64,000 nucleotides of DNA from Magnetaquicoccus sp039908525 (lineage in GTDB: Bacteria > Pseudomonadota > Magnetococcia > Magnetococcales > Magnetaquicoccaceae). Numbering within the stretch: position 1 is the stretch's first letter; each line of letters opens with the position of its first letter. A program made the translations under genes and the position numbers. This document shows positions 7,643-16,800 of this stretch, one piece after another. The stretch covers positions 1 through 64,000 of the forward strand of contig JAMOAY010000002.1 in the NCBI GenBank assembly GCA_039908525.1, read 5' to 3'. The notes under the pieces were generated by a model. That model saw only the letters and a program-made list of their open reading frames with translations. It searched no databases and was not told the origin of the DNA.

Positions 7643-8320
7643 GTGTCCATACCCGATAAAACCCGCAGCACTGCCCTGATGGCCGTTCTGCGACAAAACA
7701 ATCCACAACCCGGCAGCGAACTGCAGTTCCGTTCCCCGTTTGAGCTGCTGGTGGCCGTCATTCTCTCGGCTCAGGCCACCGACGTAGGGGTCAACCGGGT
7801 CACCCCCGCACTGTTTGCCGCTGCCAATACCCCGGAGGCCATGCTTCAGTTGGGCGAGGAGGCCATTTGCAACACGATCCGCAGCCTGGGTCTCTATCGC
7901 AACAAGGCCAAGCACCTGTTTGCCATGAGTCGCATCCTGGTGGAGCAGTTTCAAGGCCAAGTGCCTGAACGGCGCGAGGATCTGCAGCGACTGCCCGGCG
8001 TGGGGCGCAAGACGGCCAACGTGGTGTTGAACGTGGCTTTCGGCCAACCCACCCTGGCGGTGGATACCCACGTTTTTCGAGTCGCCAGGCGGATAGGTCT
8101 TGCCCGGGGCAAAACCCCGACAGCCGTGGAGCAGGAGTTGCTGCAGACCATGGATCCCGAGTTTTTGCCCCATGCCCACCACTGGCTGTTGCTGCATGGA
8201 CGACACATTTGCAAGGCACGCGCCCCACTTTGCTCCACGTGTCCAATACGGGCCTGGTGTCTGCACGCCCTTCTGACCATCGCAACGGATTCTGCCGAGG
8301 AACAGGCGGGCATGCCATGA
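7643..8320 (+). CDS. nth: Endonuclease III (DNA glycosylase/AP lyase)
   Basis: 225 residues. It excises oxidised pyrimidines and cleaves AP sites in base excision repair. The helix-hairpin-helix LPGVGRKTANVV (117-128) holds the catalytic K123, D141 is in AVDTHVF, and the C-terminal [4Fe-4S] cluster ligands C190, C197, C200 and C206 have the exact C-x6-C-x2-C-x5-C spacing. The start is GTG at 7643 with GGAG 8 bases before it. Length is close to the usual 211. It follows the VanZ-like gene and precedes a two-component pair by 120 bp. Confidence 0.97.
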   Translation: MSIPDKTRSTALMAVLRQNNPQPGSELQFRSPFELLVAVILSAQATDVGVNRVTPALFAAANTPEAMLQLGEEAICNTIRSLGLYRNKAKHLFAMSRILVEQFQGQVPERREDLQRLPGVGRKTANVVLNVAFGQPTLAVDTHVFRVARRIGLARGKTPTAVEQELLQTMDPEFLPHAHHWLLLHGRHICKARAPLCSTCPIRAWCLHALLTIATDSAEEQAGMP

Positions 8321-8440
8321 CATCCCGCGCGTCGATCATCTGCACGGGGACTTGTCTGGTCCTCCAATTTCCCGCACAATTGTCCCGGCTCGCTGGCTTG
8401 GACAGCGTTGTCAGCCTGCAAGTGACAGGAGTGTTCTGCC

Positions 8441-10219
8441 ATGATCGCCGCCGACTCCATCCCGGAATCTGATATCATCCAGGCACTTCTCCAAGCCAAG
8501 CGGACCATGCGCCTGCTCTCCGACTGCAATGCGGTACTGATCCGCTCGGTCGATGAGTCCGAGATGCTGAAGCAGATCTGCCAGTTGGTTGTGGACGTGG
8601 GCGGCTACCGGCTGGTCTGGATCGGTTATGCGGAGCAGGATGCCGGAAAACGGGTCGTTCCGGTGGCCCATTCCGGTGCCACTCCGGAATATATCAAACA
8701 CTTGAACATTACATGGGCAGACACCGAACGGGGCCGGGGGCCGACAGGCAAGGCCATTCGCAGTGGGCAAACCCAGATCGCCCGGGACATTCTACTGGAT
8801 CCCCATTTTACCCCCTGGCGGGCCAACGCCATGCTGCACGGACTCTTCTCCTCAATCGCCCTGCCGTTGCAGGAAAACGGGCAGATCTTCGGCGCACTGA
8901 ACATCTATGCCCAGGACACCTCCTCCTTTGACCGGGAAGAGGTGCTGTTGCTGGAAGAGTTGACCGGCAACCTGGCGCATGGAATCTCCGTTGCCCGTCT
9001 GCGCACTGCACATCGCAAAGTGGTAGACCAACGCAGAAAACAGGAGCGTCTCTGTCGGGCCATTGTGGAACAGTCTGCAGATGGCATTGCCATTACCCGA
9101 CTGGATGGCACCATTCTCACCGTCAACCCCGCTTCGTGCCGCATCACCGGCTATTCGGAAGAGGAACTCCGCCAGCGCACTCTCTGTGACCTTGCCACGC
9201 CGGACACCCAACCCCTGCTGCTGAGTTTGGCCGCCAATAATCAAAGTGGTAGCCGTGAACTGGACATGGTACGCAAGGACGGCAGCCGTTTCCCAGCCGA
9301 GATGCGGGCCTATCCCATCACGCTGCCGGACGAACAGGGGGAAGAACAGGCGGTGTTGGGAGTGATCGTTGACATCACACAGCGTCGACAAGAGATTCTG
9401 GAAAAACATCTCTTACAACAACAGGCTACCCAGAATGCCCATCTGGCCACCGTTGGTGTCATGGCCGCCGGCATTGTCCACGAGGTGAACAATCCCAACC
9501 ATGCCATCTCGTTCAATAGCCACCTTCTGGCCAATGCCTGGAAGGATGTGGCCATCATCCTCCACGAGTATTACCAAGAACATGGTGAATTCTCTCTGGG
9601 TGGTTTACCTTATAGCGAGATGCGTGACACCGTCCCCTCACTGATCGACGGCATTATCGAATATTCGGCAAGAATAAATAATATTATCAAAAATATGCAG
9701 TATGTTTCCCGCAAAGAGCAGGCGGCTGTTGTCGAGCGGGTGGATCTGTTGGAGGTATGCAGCAGGGCCTGCACTCTGTTAAAAAACCAGATCAGCCAAC
9801 GCACTCGCCATTTTACAACGGCATTGCCAGACAGCGTGCCGGCGGTCTGGGGCAACAGCCAGCAACTGGAGCAGGTTCTGGTCAATGTGATCATGAACGC
9901 CCTGCAGGCGCTGACAGACATGGAGCAGGCGGTACAGCTTCAACTGCTCACCAAAGCGGAGGGGGACCGGATTTGGATAACCGTTCGTGACGAAGGGGTC
10001 GGGATTGCCACCGAGCATCTTCCCCGCTTGACGAAACCCTTTTTCTCCACCAAATTGGCAGAAGGGGGCAGTGGATTGGGACTGTTTATTTCCAATCGGA
10101 TTGTTGAAAGCCATGGGGGAGAGATGCACTTTGTCTCTAAACCGAAGGAGGGAACCTGTGTCACCATTCGCCTGCCGATCATGGAGGAGAGTGCCGTGTC
10201 GCAACCGTTGCCCGAATGA
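8441..10219 (+). CDS. GAF-PAS sensor histidine kinase (NtrB-type)
   Basis: 592 residues with no membrane segment, so a soluble sensor. Residues about 45-190 form a GAF domain, 205-320 a PAS domain with a PAC-like tail (GVIVDITQRR), and 345-585 the transmitter. The H-box GIVHEVNNPNH (His near 347) is the type found in NtrB/AtoS-like kinases that pair with sigma-54 activators; the N-box VNVIMNALQAL, G1 DEGVGI and G2 GSGLGLFIS motifs are complete. The gene is followed after 24 bp by a sigma-54-dependent response regulator, its obvious partner. The signal is unknown. The ATG at 8441 has GGAG at a 9-base spacing. Confidence 0.93.
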   Translation: MIAADSIPESDIIQALLQAKRTMRLLSDCNAVLIRSVDESEMLKQICQLVVDVGGYRLVWIGYAEQDAGKRVVPVAHSGATPEYIKHLNITWADTERGRGPTGKAIRSGQTQIARDILLDPHFTPWRANAMLHGLFSSIALPLQENGQIFGALNIYAQDTSSFDREEVLLLEELTGNLAHGISVARLRTAHRKVVDQRRKQERLCRAIVEQSADGIAITRLDGTILTVNPASCRITGYSEEELRQRTLCDLATPDTQPLLLSLAANNQSGSRELDMVRKDGSRFPAEMRAYPITLPDEQGEEQAVLGVIVDITQRRQEILEKHLLQQQATQNAHLATVGVMAAGIVHEVNNPNHAISFNSHLLANAWKDVAIILHEYYQEHGEFSLGGLPYSEMRDTVPSLIDGIIEYSARINNIIKNMQYVSRKEQAAVVERVDLLEVCSRACTLLKNQISQRTRHFTTALPDSVPAVWGNSQQLEQVLVNVIMNALQALTDMEQAVQLQLLTKAEGDRIWITVRDEGVGIATEHLPRLTKPFFSTKLAEGGSGLGLFISNRIVESHGGEMHFVSKPKEGTCVTIRLPIMEESAVSQPLPE

Positions 10220-10243
10220 CAGACAGGGGAACTTGGGGGGAAA

Positions 10244-11713
10244 ATGAGTATCACACAGTCGGCCATGCCCTGTGTCTTGCTGGTGGACGATGAACCGGGT
10301 GTGCTGTTGGGCGCCAGTCTGTTGTTGCGCCAGGCTGGGATCGAACCGGTTGCCACGCTGCAGGACAGTCGGGAGGTGATCCCATTCCTGGCTCAGCATC
10401 CCGTGGCCATGGTGGTGTTGGATCTGTTCATGCCCCACCTGTCCGGGTTCGATCTGCTGGGTGAAATCAAGCAACTGCATCCCGACCTGGCCGTGGTGAT
10501 CCTGACTGCGGTTCAGGATGTCAAAATGGCGGTCGACTGCATGAAAGAGGGTGCGTCGGATTATCTGGTCAAACCGGTCGGGAAAGACCGCCTGCTGACC
10601 ACGGTGCAGCAGATCCTGGAGTTGCAGTCGTTGCGCCGTCAGGTGGATCTGCTCAAGGGGTACCTGTTGAACAATACCTTGAGCCAGCATGCCGCGTTTG
10701 CTGGGATCGTTACCAACAGTCCAAAAATGCGGGCTGTATTCCAGTACATGGAGGCCATTTCCACCACCCGTGAACCGGTACTGATTACCGGGGAAACTGG
10801 TGCCGGCAAGGAGTCGATTGCCGAGGCCATGCACACATTAAGCGGTCGCAGTGGTGCTTTTGTGCCGGTCAATGTGGCGGGGTTGGATGACATGGTCTTT
10901 TCCGATACTCTGTTTGGCCACCGCAAAGGCGCTTTTACCGGGGCGGAGCAGAACCGGGAAGGACAGATCGCCAGGGCACAGGGGGGCACCCTGTTTCTGG
11001 ATGAAATTGGCGATTTGAGCGAAATGAGCCAGGTTAAATTGTTGCGTCTGCTTCAGGAAAAGAAATATTATCCCCTGGGGGCCGACATCAGCAAACATGC
11101 CGATATTTATGTCGTGGCTGCCACCAACCGTCCTCTCAGGGAGAGGATGGCCAGTGGCCAATTTCGCCAGGATCTCTTCTACCGACTGGCCGGTCATCAG
11201 ATTCAGCTGCCTGCCCTGCGAGAGAGAAAAGAGGATATCCCATTGCTGGTCAGTCACTTTCTGCACGAGGCGGCCCGCTCGGTCGGCAGGGAGCCTCCCA
11301 CCCCATCGCCCGAACTGTTCACCCTGCTCTCCAGCTACCGCTTCCCCGGCAACATCCGTGAGTTGCGCGCCATGGTCTTCGACGCGGTTGCCCAGCATCG
11401 TCGGGGAGTACTGTCGCTGCGCAGCTTCAAGGAGAGCATTCAGGCCAAACAGGAGACAGGTCAACCGGGAGAATCCCTGCGCGAGACAGTGGAACAACCC
11501 GGCATTGTGCTTACCTGGCCCAACGCCGCCCGCCCGCCCACCATCAAAGAGGCGGAGGAGTTTCTGTTGCGCAATGCCCTGCAGGTCTCCCAGGGCAATC
11601 AGGGGTTGGCCGCTTCCATCCTGGGTATCACCCGGCAAGCGCTCAACCAGCGGTTGTCCCGACGCAAAAAAGGTGATCCTCCCTCCGGCAAACCGAAAGC
11701 TGCCCCCTCATGA
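10244..11713 (+). CDS. Sigma-54-dependent response regulator (NtrC family)
   Basis: 489 residues: receiver domain (about 8-125, phospho-acceptor Asp near 60 in VVLDLFMP, Lys in YLVKPV), AAA+ domain (155-390) and a Fis-type HTH at the C-terminus (about 430-475). GETGAGKE is a small variant of the usual GESGTGKE Walker A; GAFTGA, which contacts sigma-54, and GGTLFLDEIGD (Walker B) are intact, so it should be able to open sigma-54 promoters. It is the partner of the upstream GAF-PAS kinase. Its targets are not obvious, as I found no convincing -24/-12 promoter by eye. The C-terminal tail is short, basic and Pro-rich. Confidence 0.95.
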   Translation: MSITQSAMPCVLLVDDEPGVLLGASLLLRQAGIEPVATLQDSREVIPFLAQHPVAMVVLDLFMPHLSGFDLLGEIKQLHPDLAVVILTAVQDVKMAVDCMKEGASDYLVKPVGKDRLLTTVQQILELQSLRRQVDLLKGYLLNNTLSQHAAFAGIVTNSPKMRAVFQYMEAISTTREPVLITGETGAGKESIAEAMHTLSGRSGAFVPVNVAGLDDMVFSDTLFGHRKGAFTGAEQNREGQIARAQGGTLFLDEIGDLSEMSQVKLLRLLQEKKYYPLGADISKHADIYVVAATNRPLRERMASGQFRQDLFYRLAGHQIQLPALRERKEDIPLLVSHFLHEAARSVGREPPTPSPELFTLLSSYRFPGNIRELRAMVFDAVAQHRRGVLSLRSFKESIQAKQETGQPGESLRETVEQPGIVLTWPNAARPPTIKEAEEFLLRNALQVSQGNQGLAASILGITRQALNQRLSRRKKGDPPSGKPKAAPS

Positions 11714-12089
11714 CGGTCGGCTTCCTTGACCCCGCAACAACTGGACCGGCGGGTGATCAGCGCTCCTTGTTCCATTTCTAAACCGCACCCGTTTTGAGAT
11801 GCGTAGTTCTCGGGGCTTCGCCCCGGACCCCACCAAGGGCTTTGCCCCTGGACCCCACCAGGGGGACGATCCCCCTGGACCCCACCAGGGGGACGATCCC
11901 CCTGGACCCCCAGGAACTACACATCTCATGCCGGGTGCGGTTTAAATCGTTTTCCCTCTCCTGTCACCGCAACACCTCCCGCACGTTGATCACTCCCGCC
12001 CCTGGCCGGCGCCTTGCGATGCCAGGTTTGGCAGGTTCCACTCCAGGCCCCACCAAAAGGTTCGCAATTCCTCAACGGTCAACACCCTG
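11714..12089. other. Gene-free stretch with MITE-like element and integrase scrap
   Basis: This 376-bp gap separates the convergent response regulator and flippase genes. It holds the 166-bp palindromic element (11779-11944) and most of a degenerate integrase fragment (12018-12115). I see no other gene in it; short frames across the GC-rich repeat are repeat translations. Confidence 0.7.
11779..11944. mobile_element. MITE-like palindromic element, 166 bp
   Basis: The element is bounded by imperfect terminal inverted repeats of about 32 bp: TAAACCGCACCCG at the left and its complement CGGGTGCGGTTTA at the right, with GAGATGCGTAGTTC against GAACTACACATCTC continuing inwards. The interior repeats a 27-bp palindromic module (CCCCACCAGGGGGACGATC and relatives) two to three times, giving nested GC-rich hairpins. 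It has no coding capacity. No clear target-site duplication was found. Confidence 0.65.
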
Positions 12090-12115
12090 TCACGGCGTTG
12101 CCCTTTTGTTGTTTG
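12018..12115 (-). pseudogene. P4-type integrase fragment
   Basis: The minus-strand frame reads GQRRDRVLTVEELRTFWWGL, which lines up with QRRDRVLSADEIRVFWHGL of the integrase at 2237-3469 (its residues 204-222). Only about 33 codons are recognisable, with no start, arm-binding or catalytic region. The fragment overlaps the last codons of the flippase gene in another frame, so an integrase relic seems to have replaced or trimmed the end of that gene. It is evidence of a past integration event at this end of the polysaccharide locus. Confidence 0.65.
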
Positions 12116-13397
12116 GATCATCGTCCGCAACCGACCGTTTCCAGACAAGCGGGAGCAAAACGGTCGCAGCTGAGCCGGTTGCCTTGAGCAAAACAAGCAC
12201 CACGGCGAGAAAAGTCAGCAACTCCACTGCGACCCAGGCCCAGACCACCCCGGTCATTCCCCCCATCCATACCCCTGTCGGGATCAAAAAAATACGCAAC
12301 AGGATGGTTCCCCAATTCAATCGATGGTACCAGACGTGATGTTCCGCATGGGCCAGCAACCAACTCAAACCCGGCTTGGCTCCCCAGGCAAAGGGAACCT
12401 GCAACAACAAAATCTCCATCAGGGGGATGGCATCCACATAGTCAGGAAAAACGCCGGGAACCAGCCAGCGAGCAACCAGAATCATGAGCAGGCAGGCAAG
12501 CCACCCCACGCCAAACAGCAACCAGACACCAAACCAGACCCAGGAGAGGTCAATCCTGTCCCGCAGGCGGGCCAGACGACTGATCAGGATGCGATCAATC
12601 AAACGGCCGTATGTAACTGGAACCTGGGCAGTCAGTGCCACATTGTAGGCGGCCAAATCGGAAAATCCGATAAACAGGGAGAGCAGCGGACGTTCCATGG
12701 TGCGACTGACGGTGGAACCCACGGATTGCAGGGAAAACTGCCTGGTCAGACCGCCAAATTGCTCGGGAAGCAGGTTGTTCTGCCGGTATTTGAGCAGAGA
12801 GATGAACAACAGGGTGCTGATCACGGCCTCTCCTCCATACAGGATGGCACCACACACCCACAGGGAACCCGTCCACGCCGCAACAACCCACAACATGGCG
12901 GAAAGCGTGCCATGGAGGAGCACTCTGCGCCAAAAGAGAGCCCTGAAGTTGCCCAGTCCAGACAAAAAGGCATCCATGCTGTCCATGACCTGACAGACGG
13001 GCATGAAGAGGGCAGTCATCAGCAACAATCCCGCCGCATGGGAACGGTCGGAACTGGCGTGGGTCCAGGCCAACCCCAACAACAGCACACTGGACAGCAC
13101 CCCATAAGAAAACCGCAGGCGAACCCCAGCCATCAAGACCCCATGCTGCAGGTTGGCCGCGCCATAGGTGATCACCTGATTGATGCCGGGCAGGGTGAAG
13201 AGGCTGGCCATGGCAGTCAATGCCGCCACATATCCCCACACCCCATACGACTCACGAGACAGATGACTGGTCAGGATCCACACCTGAAACAGGCCGATGA
13301 CAACCTGGAATGCCTGCTGCAAACCCACAAAAAGAATACTTTCGCGCAGATAACGGGAACCTGCAAGCCGGCCAAGGGAAAATCCGCCATCCACCAT
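12090..13397 (-). CDS. Polysaccharide flippase (Wzx/MATE-like, MOP superfamily)
   Basis: About 435 residues from the ATG at 13397; the frame is open further upstream inside the neighbouring methyltransferase gene but that part is not supported. It has 11-12 hydrophobic segments and the general layout of polysaccharide_synt family exporters, including an N-terminal LRESILFVGLQQAFQVVIGLFQ helix. These proteins flip undecaprenyl-linked repeat units across the inner membrane. The gene lies 8 bp after the methyltransferase gene on the same strand. The last codons (DDDPNNKRATP) are read through an integrase fragment, so the native C-terminus may have been changed. Confidence 0.85.
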   Translation of the reverse strand: MVDGGFSLGRLAGSRYLRESILFVGLQQAFQVVIGLFQVWILTSHLSRESYGVWGYVAALTAMASLFTLPGINQVITYGAANLQHGVLMAGVRLRFSYGVLSSVLLLGLAWTHASSDRSHAAGLLLMTALFMPVCQVMDSMDAFLSGLGNFRALFWRRVLLHGTLSAMLWVVAAWTGSLWVCGAILYGGEAVISTLLFISLLKYRQNNLLPEQFGGLTRQFSLQSVGSTVSRTMERPLLSLFIGFSDLAAYNVALTAQVPVTYGRLIDRILISRLARLRDRIDLSWVWFGVWLLFGVGWLACLLMILVARWLVPGVFPDYVDAIPLMEILLLQVPFAWGAKPGLSWLLAHAEHHVWYHRLNWGTILLRIFLIPTGVWMGGMTGVVWAWVAVELLTFLAVVLVLLKATGSAATVLLPLVWKRSVADDDPNNKRATP

Positions 13398-13405
13398 GCT
13401 CTGGT

Positions 13406-14134
13406 TCACCTTCCCGGTTTGATCGCGACGGCCAACTGCAACAAATGGTAGCGGTCCAAGGCATTGATCGTGGCGACCGGATTGATCCCGAAACAGATGT
13501 TCAGCAGATTGCACAGTCGGTTGATCAAGGGACGCCGCAGGAAAAACCATGGCCGCCAGTAGTACAGCATCAATCCCGCCAGAGGAATATGACGCTGGAT
13601 CTGGACCTCCGTGAAGAGGCTCTCCATCAAGGTTTGAAAAGGGCCGGGGAAAAATTCCTGAACATGAAAAGGATCCAGAGGGGTCTCTGTCAGTCGAATC
13701 GGCGTCGTGACCACCACCGATCCACCTGGCTTGATGACCCGGCGCAAGTCACGCAGGAGTTGTTCGGGGTATTCTACATGTTCGATAACATCACTGCAGA
13801 CGGCCACATCGAAGGTGTCATCGGGCAGATCCGCCAACCGGGGGACAAAAATCCCGGCCAGGCCCCGCCGTGCAAACTCCTGTTGGGCCAACTGCCGACC
13901 CACGGAATCCGGTTCCACCCCCGTGACGGACGCCCCCGCCTTGACCAGGCAACCCGCCAACGCCCCATCACCGCACCCCACATCCACCACCGTCACTCCG
14001 TGCCAGCACGGCCACGCCTTGAGCACCGCCTGATAACGAGCCACCGTGGGACAATGATGACGCCAGGGATTGCCGGAAAGAGACGCCCAATGATAGGCAC
14101 CTCGCTGCGCATATTTATCAAATGTCGCGCACAT
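13406..14134 (-). CDS. Class I SAM-dependent methyltransferase (UbiG-like)
   Basis: About 242 residues from the ATG at 14134 (GGGGAG upstream). Motif I is VVDVGCGDGALAG (near residue 50), followed by the acidic VEPD strand, the post-motif DVAVCSDVIEHVEYPEQLL and KPGGSVVVTTP, all standard for UbiG/Methyltransf_11 enzymes. The C-terminal hydrophobic segment YYWRPWFFL may associate with the membrane. Paired with the flippase gene, it probably modifies a sugar or lipid-linked intermediate of the polysaccharide, although the substrate cannot be named. It is divergent from the glycosyltransferase at 14373 with a 238-bp gap. Confidence 0.85.
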   Translation of the reverse strand: MCATFDKYAQRGAYHWASLSGNPWRHHCPTVARYQAVLKAWPCWHGVTVVDVGCGDGALAGCLVKAGASVTGVEPDSVGRQLAQQEFARRGLAGIFVPRLADLPDDTFDVAVCSDVIEHVEYPEQLLRDLRRVIKPGGSVVVTTPIRLTETPLDPFHVQEFFPGPFQTLMESLFTEVQIQRHIPLAGLMLYYWRPWFFLRRPLINRLCNLLNICFGINPVATINALDRYHLLQLAVAIKPGR

Positions 14135-14372
14135 GACTCCCCGGTCCCCGGTCTGTTTGCCCGGCCTCATGGCCCTTCCAGCACTTGACCACCCCCGCCA
14201 AGGCCGTTATCCTAACACCAGGGTGTTTCTGGGGTCAACCGCAAAAGGTCGCGTGGGCAGCAGACCAGCCAAGCTCTTGCCGCCCGATGAATAAACGCCC
14301 TTGTTTTTCCCGGTCGTCGTTCCAGAGTCACCACAACACATTGCCGCATGTTATCCAGGAACACACCTGCCC

Positions 14373-15434
14373 ATGGACCTTGCCCGCCTCCTGACATGCG
14401 ATTCGTCCTTTACCGTTATTCCCTGGCCTCGCGCCCGGGGTGGTCCGCAGGTCATGTTGCGCCGGTTTATTACAGCAGCCCGTCAGCAGGGCTATCGGGT
14501 ATGGCCCTCCTGGTTCATCCGCCGCCGGCAGCCCTGCCTGTTCATTGGCCACCCCCGCCAGGAAGAGTTTCTCAACTCCCCGCGACGTCTGGTGTATCGT
14601 ATCGCCGGCATGTACATCGAGGACCATTTCCGTCGTTTCGGAGAGGTTTTCGGTGACCGTTCCTGGCGTCCCGAATTTGTCACCGCCAATGAACAGACCC
14701 GACAAGCCCTGATGCGGTCCGACTTTGTCATCTACCAGAGCGCCTGGAGCAAACGCTTTCTGGACACCCTGCACCAACGCCCGGAAGGCACGTGGGAAAT
14801 TATCCCCAATGCCGTCCCGTTGGACCTGTTTACACCCGCAGTCAACAGGATACCACACCCCCCGGAACGCCTGGTCATCGGTACGGTGGGCGCGTTGCGC
14901 GGTCGCCCCCGCATGGAACTGTTTTTCGATGTGGCCCGTCGCCTGCCCGTTCGCCCCCGTCTGCTGGTGGTGGGCAGCCTGGACATGTATTGCCGGCAAA
15001 TATTGGAAAAGGCCATGATGGACCCGTACTGGCAGGGTGCCATCCGGTACGTGCCTTCGGTTCCCCCCCATACATTGGTTCGCTACTACCAGGAGATGGA
15101 TTGCCTGATCCACCCCGTGATCGGGGACTCCTGTCCCAACGTGGTGGTGGAAGCCCTGGCCTGTGGGGTACCGGTGGTCTGTCCACTGGAAGGGGGGACC
15201 ACAGAACTGGTGGGAGCGGCCGGTGTGGCCGTGGACGACCCGGAAATGCTCTACGGAGAGCCGTTACGGGCCGGCATGGCTGCAGCCATTGCCACCATTC
15301 AAAGCAACCTGCCTCATTACAAACGCCTGGCCCGACAGCAGGCAGAACGGAACAATCGGATGGAAACCCTGACCGCCCGGTACCTCCAGGCGCTGGGTTT
15401 TCCTTCCCCGGTTGGGCGGCCAACGGAGGGATAG
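14373..15434 (+). CDS. Glycosyltransferase family 4-type protein
   Basis: About 353 residues from the ATG at 14373; a TTG at 14301 would add 24 residues and cannot be excluded. GT-B fold: a linker IIPNAVPLDLFTP near 150, then LVIGTVGALRGRPRMELFFDVARRL, and the donor-site motif HPVIGDSCPNVVVEALACGVPVV. The N-terminal half (IPWPRARGGPQVMLRRFI, then IGHPRQEEFLNSPRRLVYR) is clearly paralogous to the first half of the 720-residue double glycosyltransferase at 37329. It probably adds one sugar to the repeat unit; the donor is unknown. The wzy-like gene follows within 7 bp. Confidence 0.85.
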   Translation: MDLARLLTCDSSFTVIPWPRARGGPQVMLRRFITAARQQGYRVWPSWFIRRRQPCLFIGHPRQEEFLNSPRRLVYRIAGMYIEDHFRRFGEVFGDRSWRPEFVTANEQTRQALMRSDFVIYQSAWSKRFLDTLHQRPEGTWEIIPNAVPLDLFTPAVNRIPHPPERLVIGTVGALRGRPRMELFFDVARRLPVRPRLLVVGSLDMYCRQILEKAMMDPYWQGAIRYVPSVPPHTLVRYYQEMDCLIHPVIGDSCPNVVVEALACGVPVVCPLEGGTTELVGAAGVAVDDPEMLYGEPLRAGMAAAIATIQSNLPHYKRLARQQAERNNRMETLTARYLQALGFPSPVGRPTEG

Positions 15435-15441
15435 CCATACC

Positions 15442-16800
15442 ATGCAGACAAGGGCAACCTCTTCCCGCTACATGCCGCCCGTCAACCATCGGCAGACACC
15501 CCCATCCCCTCCACTCAGTCTGGGTGTCCGCTATGCGGGGTTCTATTTTTTCCTGGTGTTTGCCATCTGGCCCCTGGGCCGCAATGTCATCACAGAGGGG
15601 AGTCTCCCATCCCGTTTTCCCCTGCTGGTTGGCGTCATCATGCTCGCCGTCGCCGTGAAAGAGGGAAGAAAACTGAGGGCTGTGCGGGGAGCCGTACACT
15701 ATTTCCTGGCCTTCAGTCTCTTTTTTGTCGCCAGCAGTGCCTATGGTCCCAAGGCCCCCGGATTGGTGGAGGGGATCATCGGTCTGTTGCGCTCCATTGG
15801 TCTGGGGGTGGCCTTGGTATACACAATCCGCACGGTGGCGGATCTGCAATTTTTTCTCAAAGTTTTTGTCTGGTATGGAGTGATCAGCACCTGCTACGGT
15901 CTGTTTTTTATGGTTCCTGGTCTAACCAACATCGGCAATATGCTGCTTTCCCTGAATCTGCCCTCCGGCAAGATTCCGGGTGCCATGCGCATGGTCGGCT
16001 TTCTGTCGGATCCCACCTACTTTGGACTCTCCGTCATGCCGGCCCTCCTGATCAACGTGCACAGCATCCTGGGCAGCACAACCAAAATGATTAAACAATC
16101 CGTCGATTGGGTTGCCGTCGGCATGACCGTACTACTGCTCCTGGGTATACTACTCTCCTTCTCCCGGACCACGTGGTTGGGCACTGCAGCGGGCATACTG
16201 ATTTTGACGGGATTTCAGAGGCAGATTATGCGTACCGGTTTTTTCTTTGTCATTATATTCGTCTTTCTGCAAATAGCTGCCCCGGATGAATTTCTGGAGA
16301 CCGCCTTGAGTGCCAATCAGGAACGCACCACCTTTGAGATCAACGAACGCAACGACTCACGAAGCGGCATTTGGGAAGCCTACTTCGCCCTGGCGACGAG
16401 CAATCCACTGGGATATGGCATGGACAGCATTGAATACTTGCGGCTGCTGCCAACCACCTTCACCGGAGGGTGGGCCGGTTCAGGGGTGCGTCCCCACAAT
16501 ATGTATCTGTACATCTGGGTGGAATCGGGATTGCAGTCACTGGTACCGCTGCTGCTGTTGATCGGATCCAGTTTCTCCTATGCCTGGAAAATACGCAATT
16601 ATGTGGATGCGCAGACCGGCATGTCGTATGGCGTTCTCGCCATGGCTTTGCTGTTTTCCATGGTGATTGGCATGTTTGGTCTGGGAGGGATGCTGCAACT
16701 GCTCTCCATCGCCATCGCCACGGCACTGGCCATCTGGTGCCTGGGGGTCGAAGGAAAGCTGACTCATGTGGGGCAGTTGCAGCCTACAGCGCGCCGGTAG
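15442..16800 (+). CDS. O-antigen ligase/polymerase-like membrane protein (Wzy_C)
   Basis: About 452 residues with 10-12 hydrophobic segments. A long periplasmic loop about residues 280-350 carries the NERNDSRSGIWEAYFALATSNPLGYG and SGVRPHNMYLYIWVESG motifs characteristic of the Wzy_C/O-antigen ligase family, where Arg and His residues handle the lipid-linked glycan. It may be the repeat-unit polymerase or a ligase; a second member lies at 32607. I chose the ATG at 15442 with GGAGGG upstream rather than the earlier in-frame start. Its 3' end overlaps the convergent FemAB-like gene by 37 bp. Confidence 0.85.
   Translation: MQTRATSSRYMPPVNHRQTPPSPPLSLGVRYAGFYFFLVFAIWPLGRNVITEGSLPSRFPLLVGVIMLAVAVKEGRKLRAVRGAVHYFLAFSLFFVASSAYGPKAPGLVEGIIGLLRSIGLGVALVYTIRTVADLQFFLKVFVWYGVISTCYGLFFMVPGLTNIGNMLLSLNLPSGKIPGAMRMVGFLSDPTYFGLSVMPALLINVHSILGSTTKMIKQSVDWVAVGMTVLLLLGILLSFSRTTWLGTAAGILILTGFQRQIMRTGFFFVIIFVFLQIAAPDEFLETALSANQERTTFEINERNDSRSGIWEAYFALATSNPLGYGMDSIEYLRLLPTTFTGGWAGSGVRPHNMYLYIWVESGLQSLVPLLLLIGSSFSYAWKIRNYVDAQTGMSYGVLAMALLFSMVIGMFGLGGMLQLLSIAIATALAIWCLGVEGKLTHVGQLQPTARR

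Noticed and set aside
10244..11713. Defective sigma-54 activator because of GETGAGKE
   Set aside because: The variant keeps the G-x4-GK core; GAFTGA, Walker B and HTH are intact, so the regulator is probably functional.
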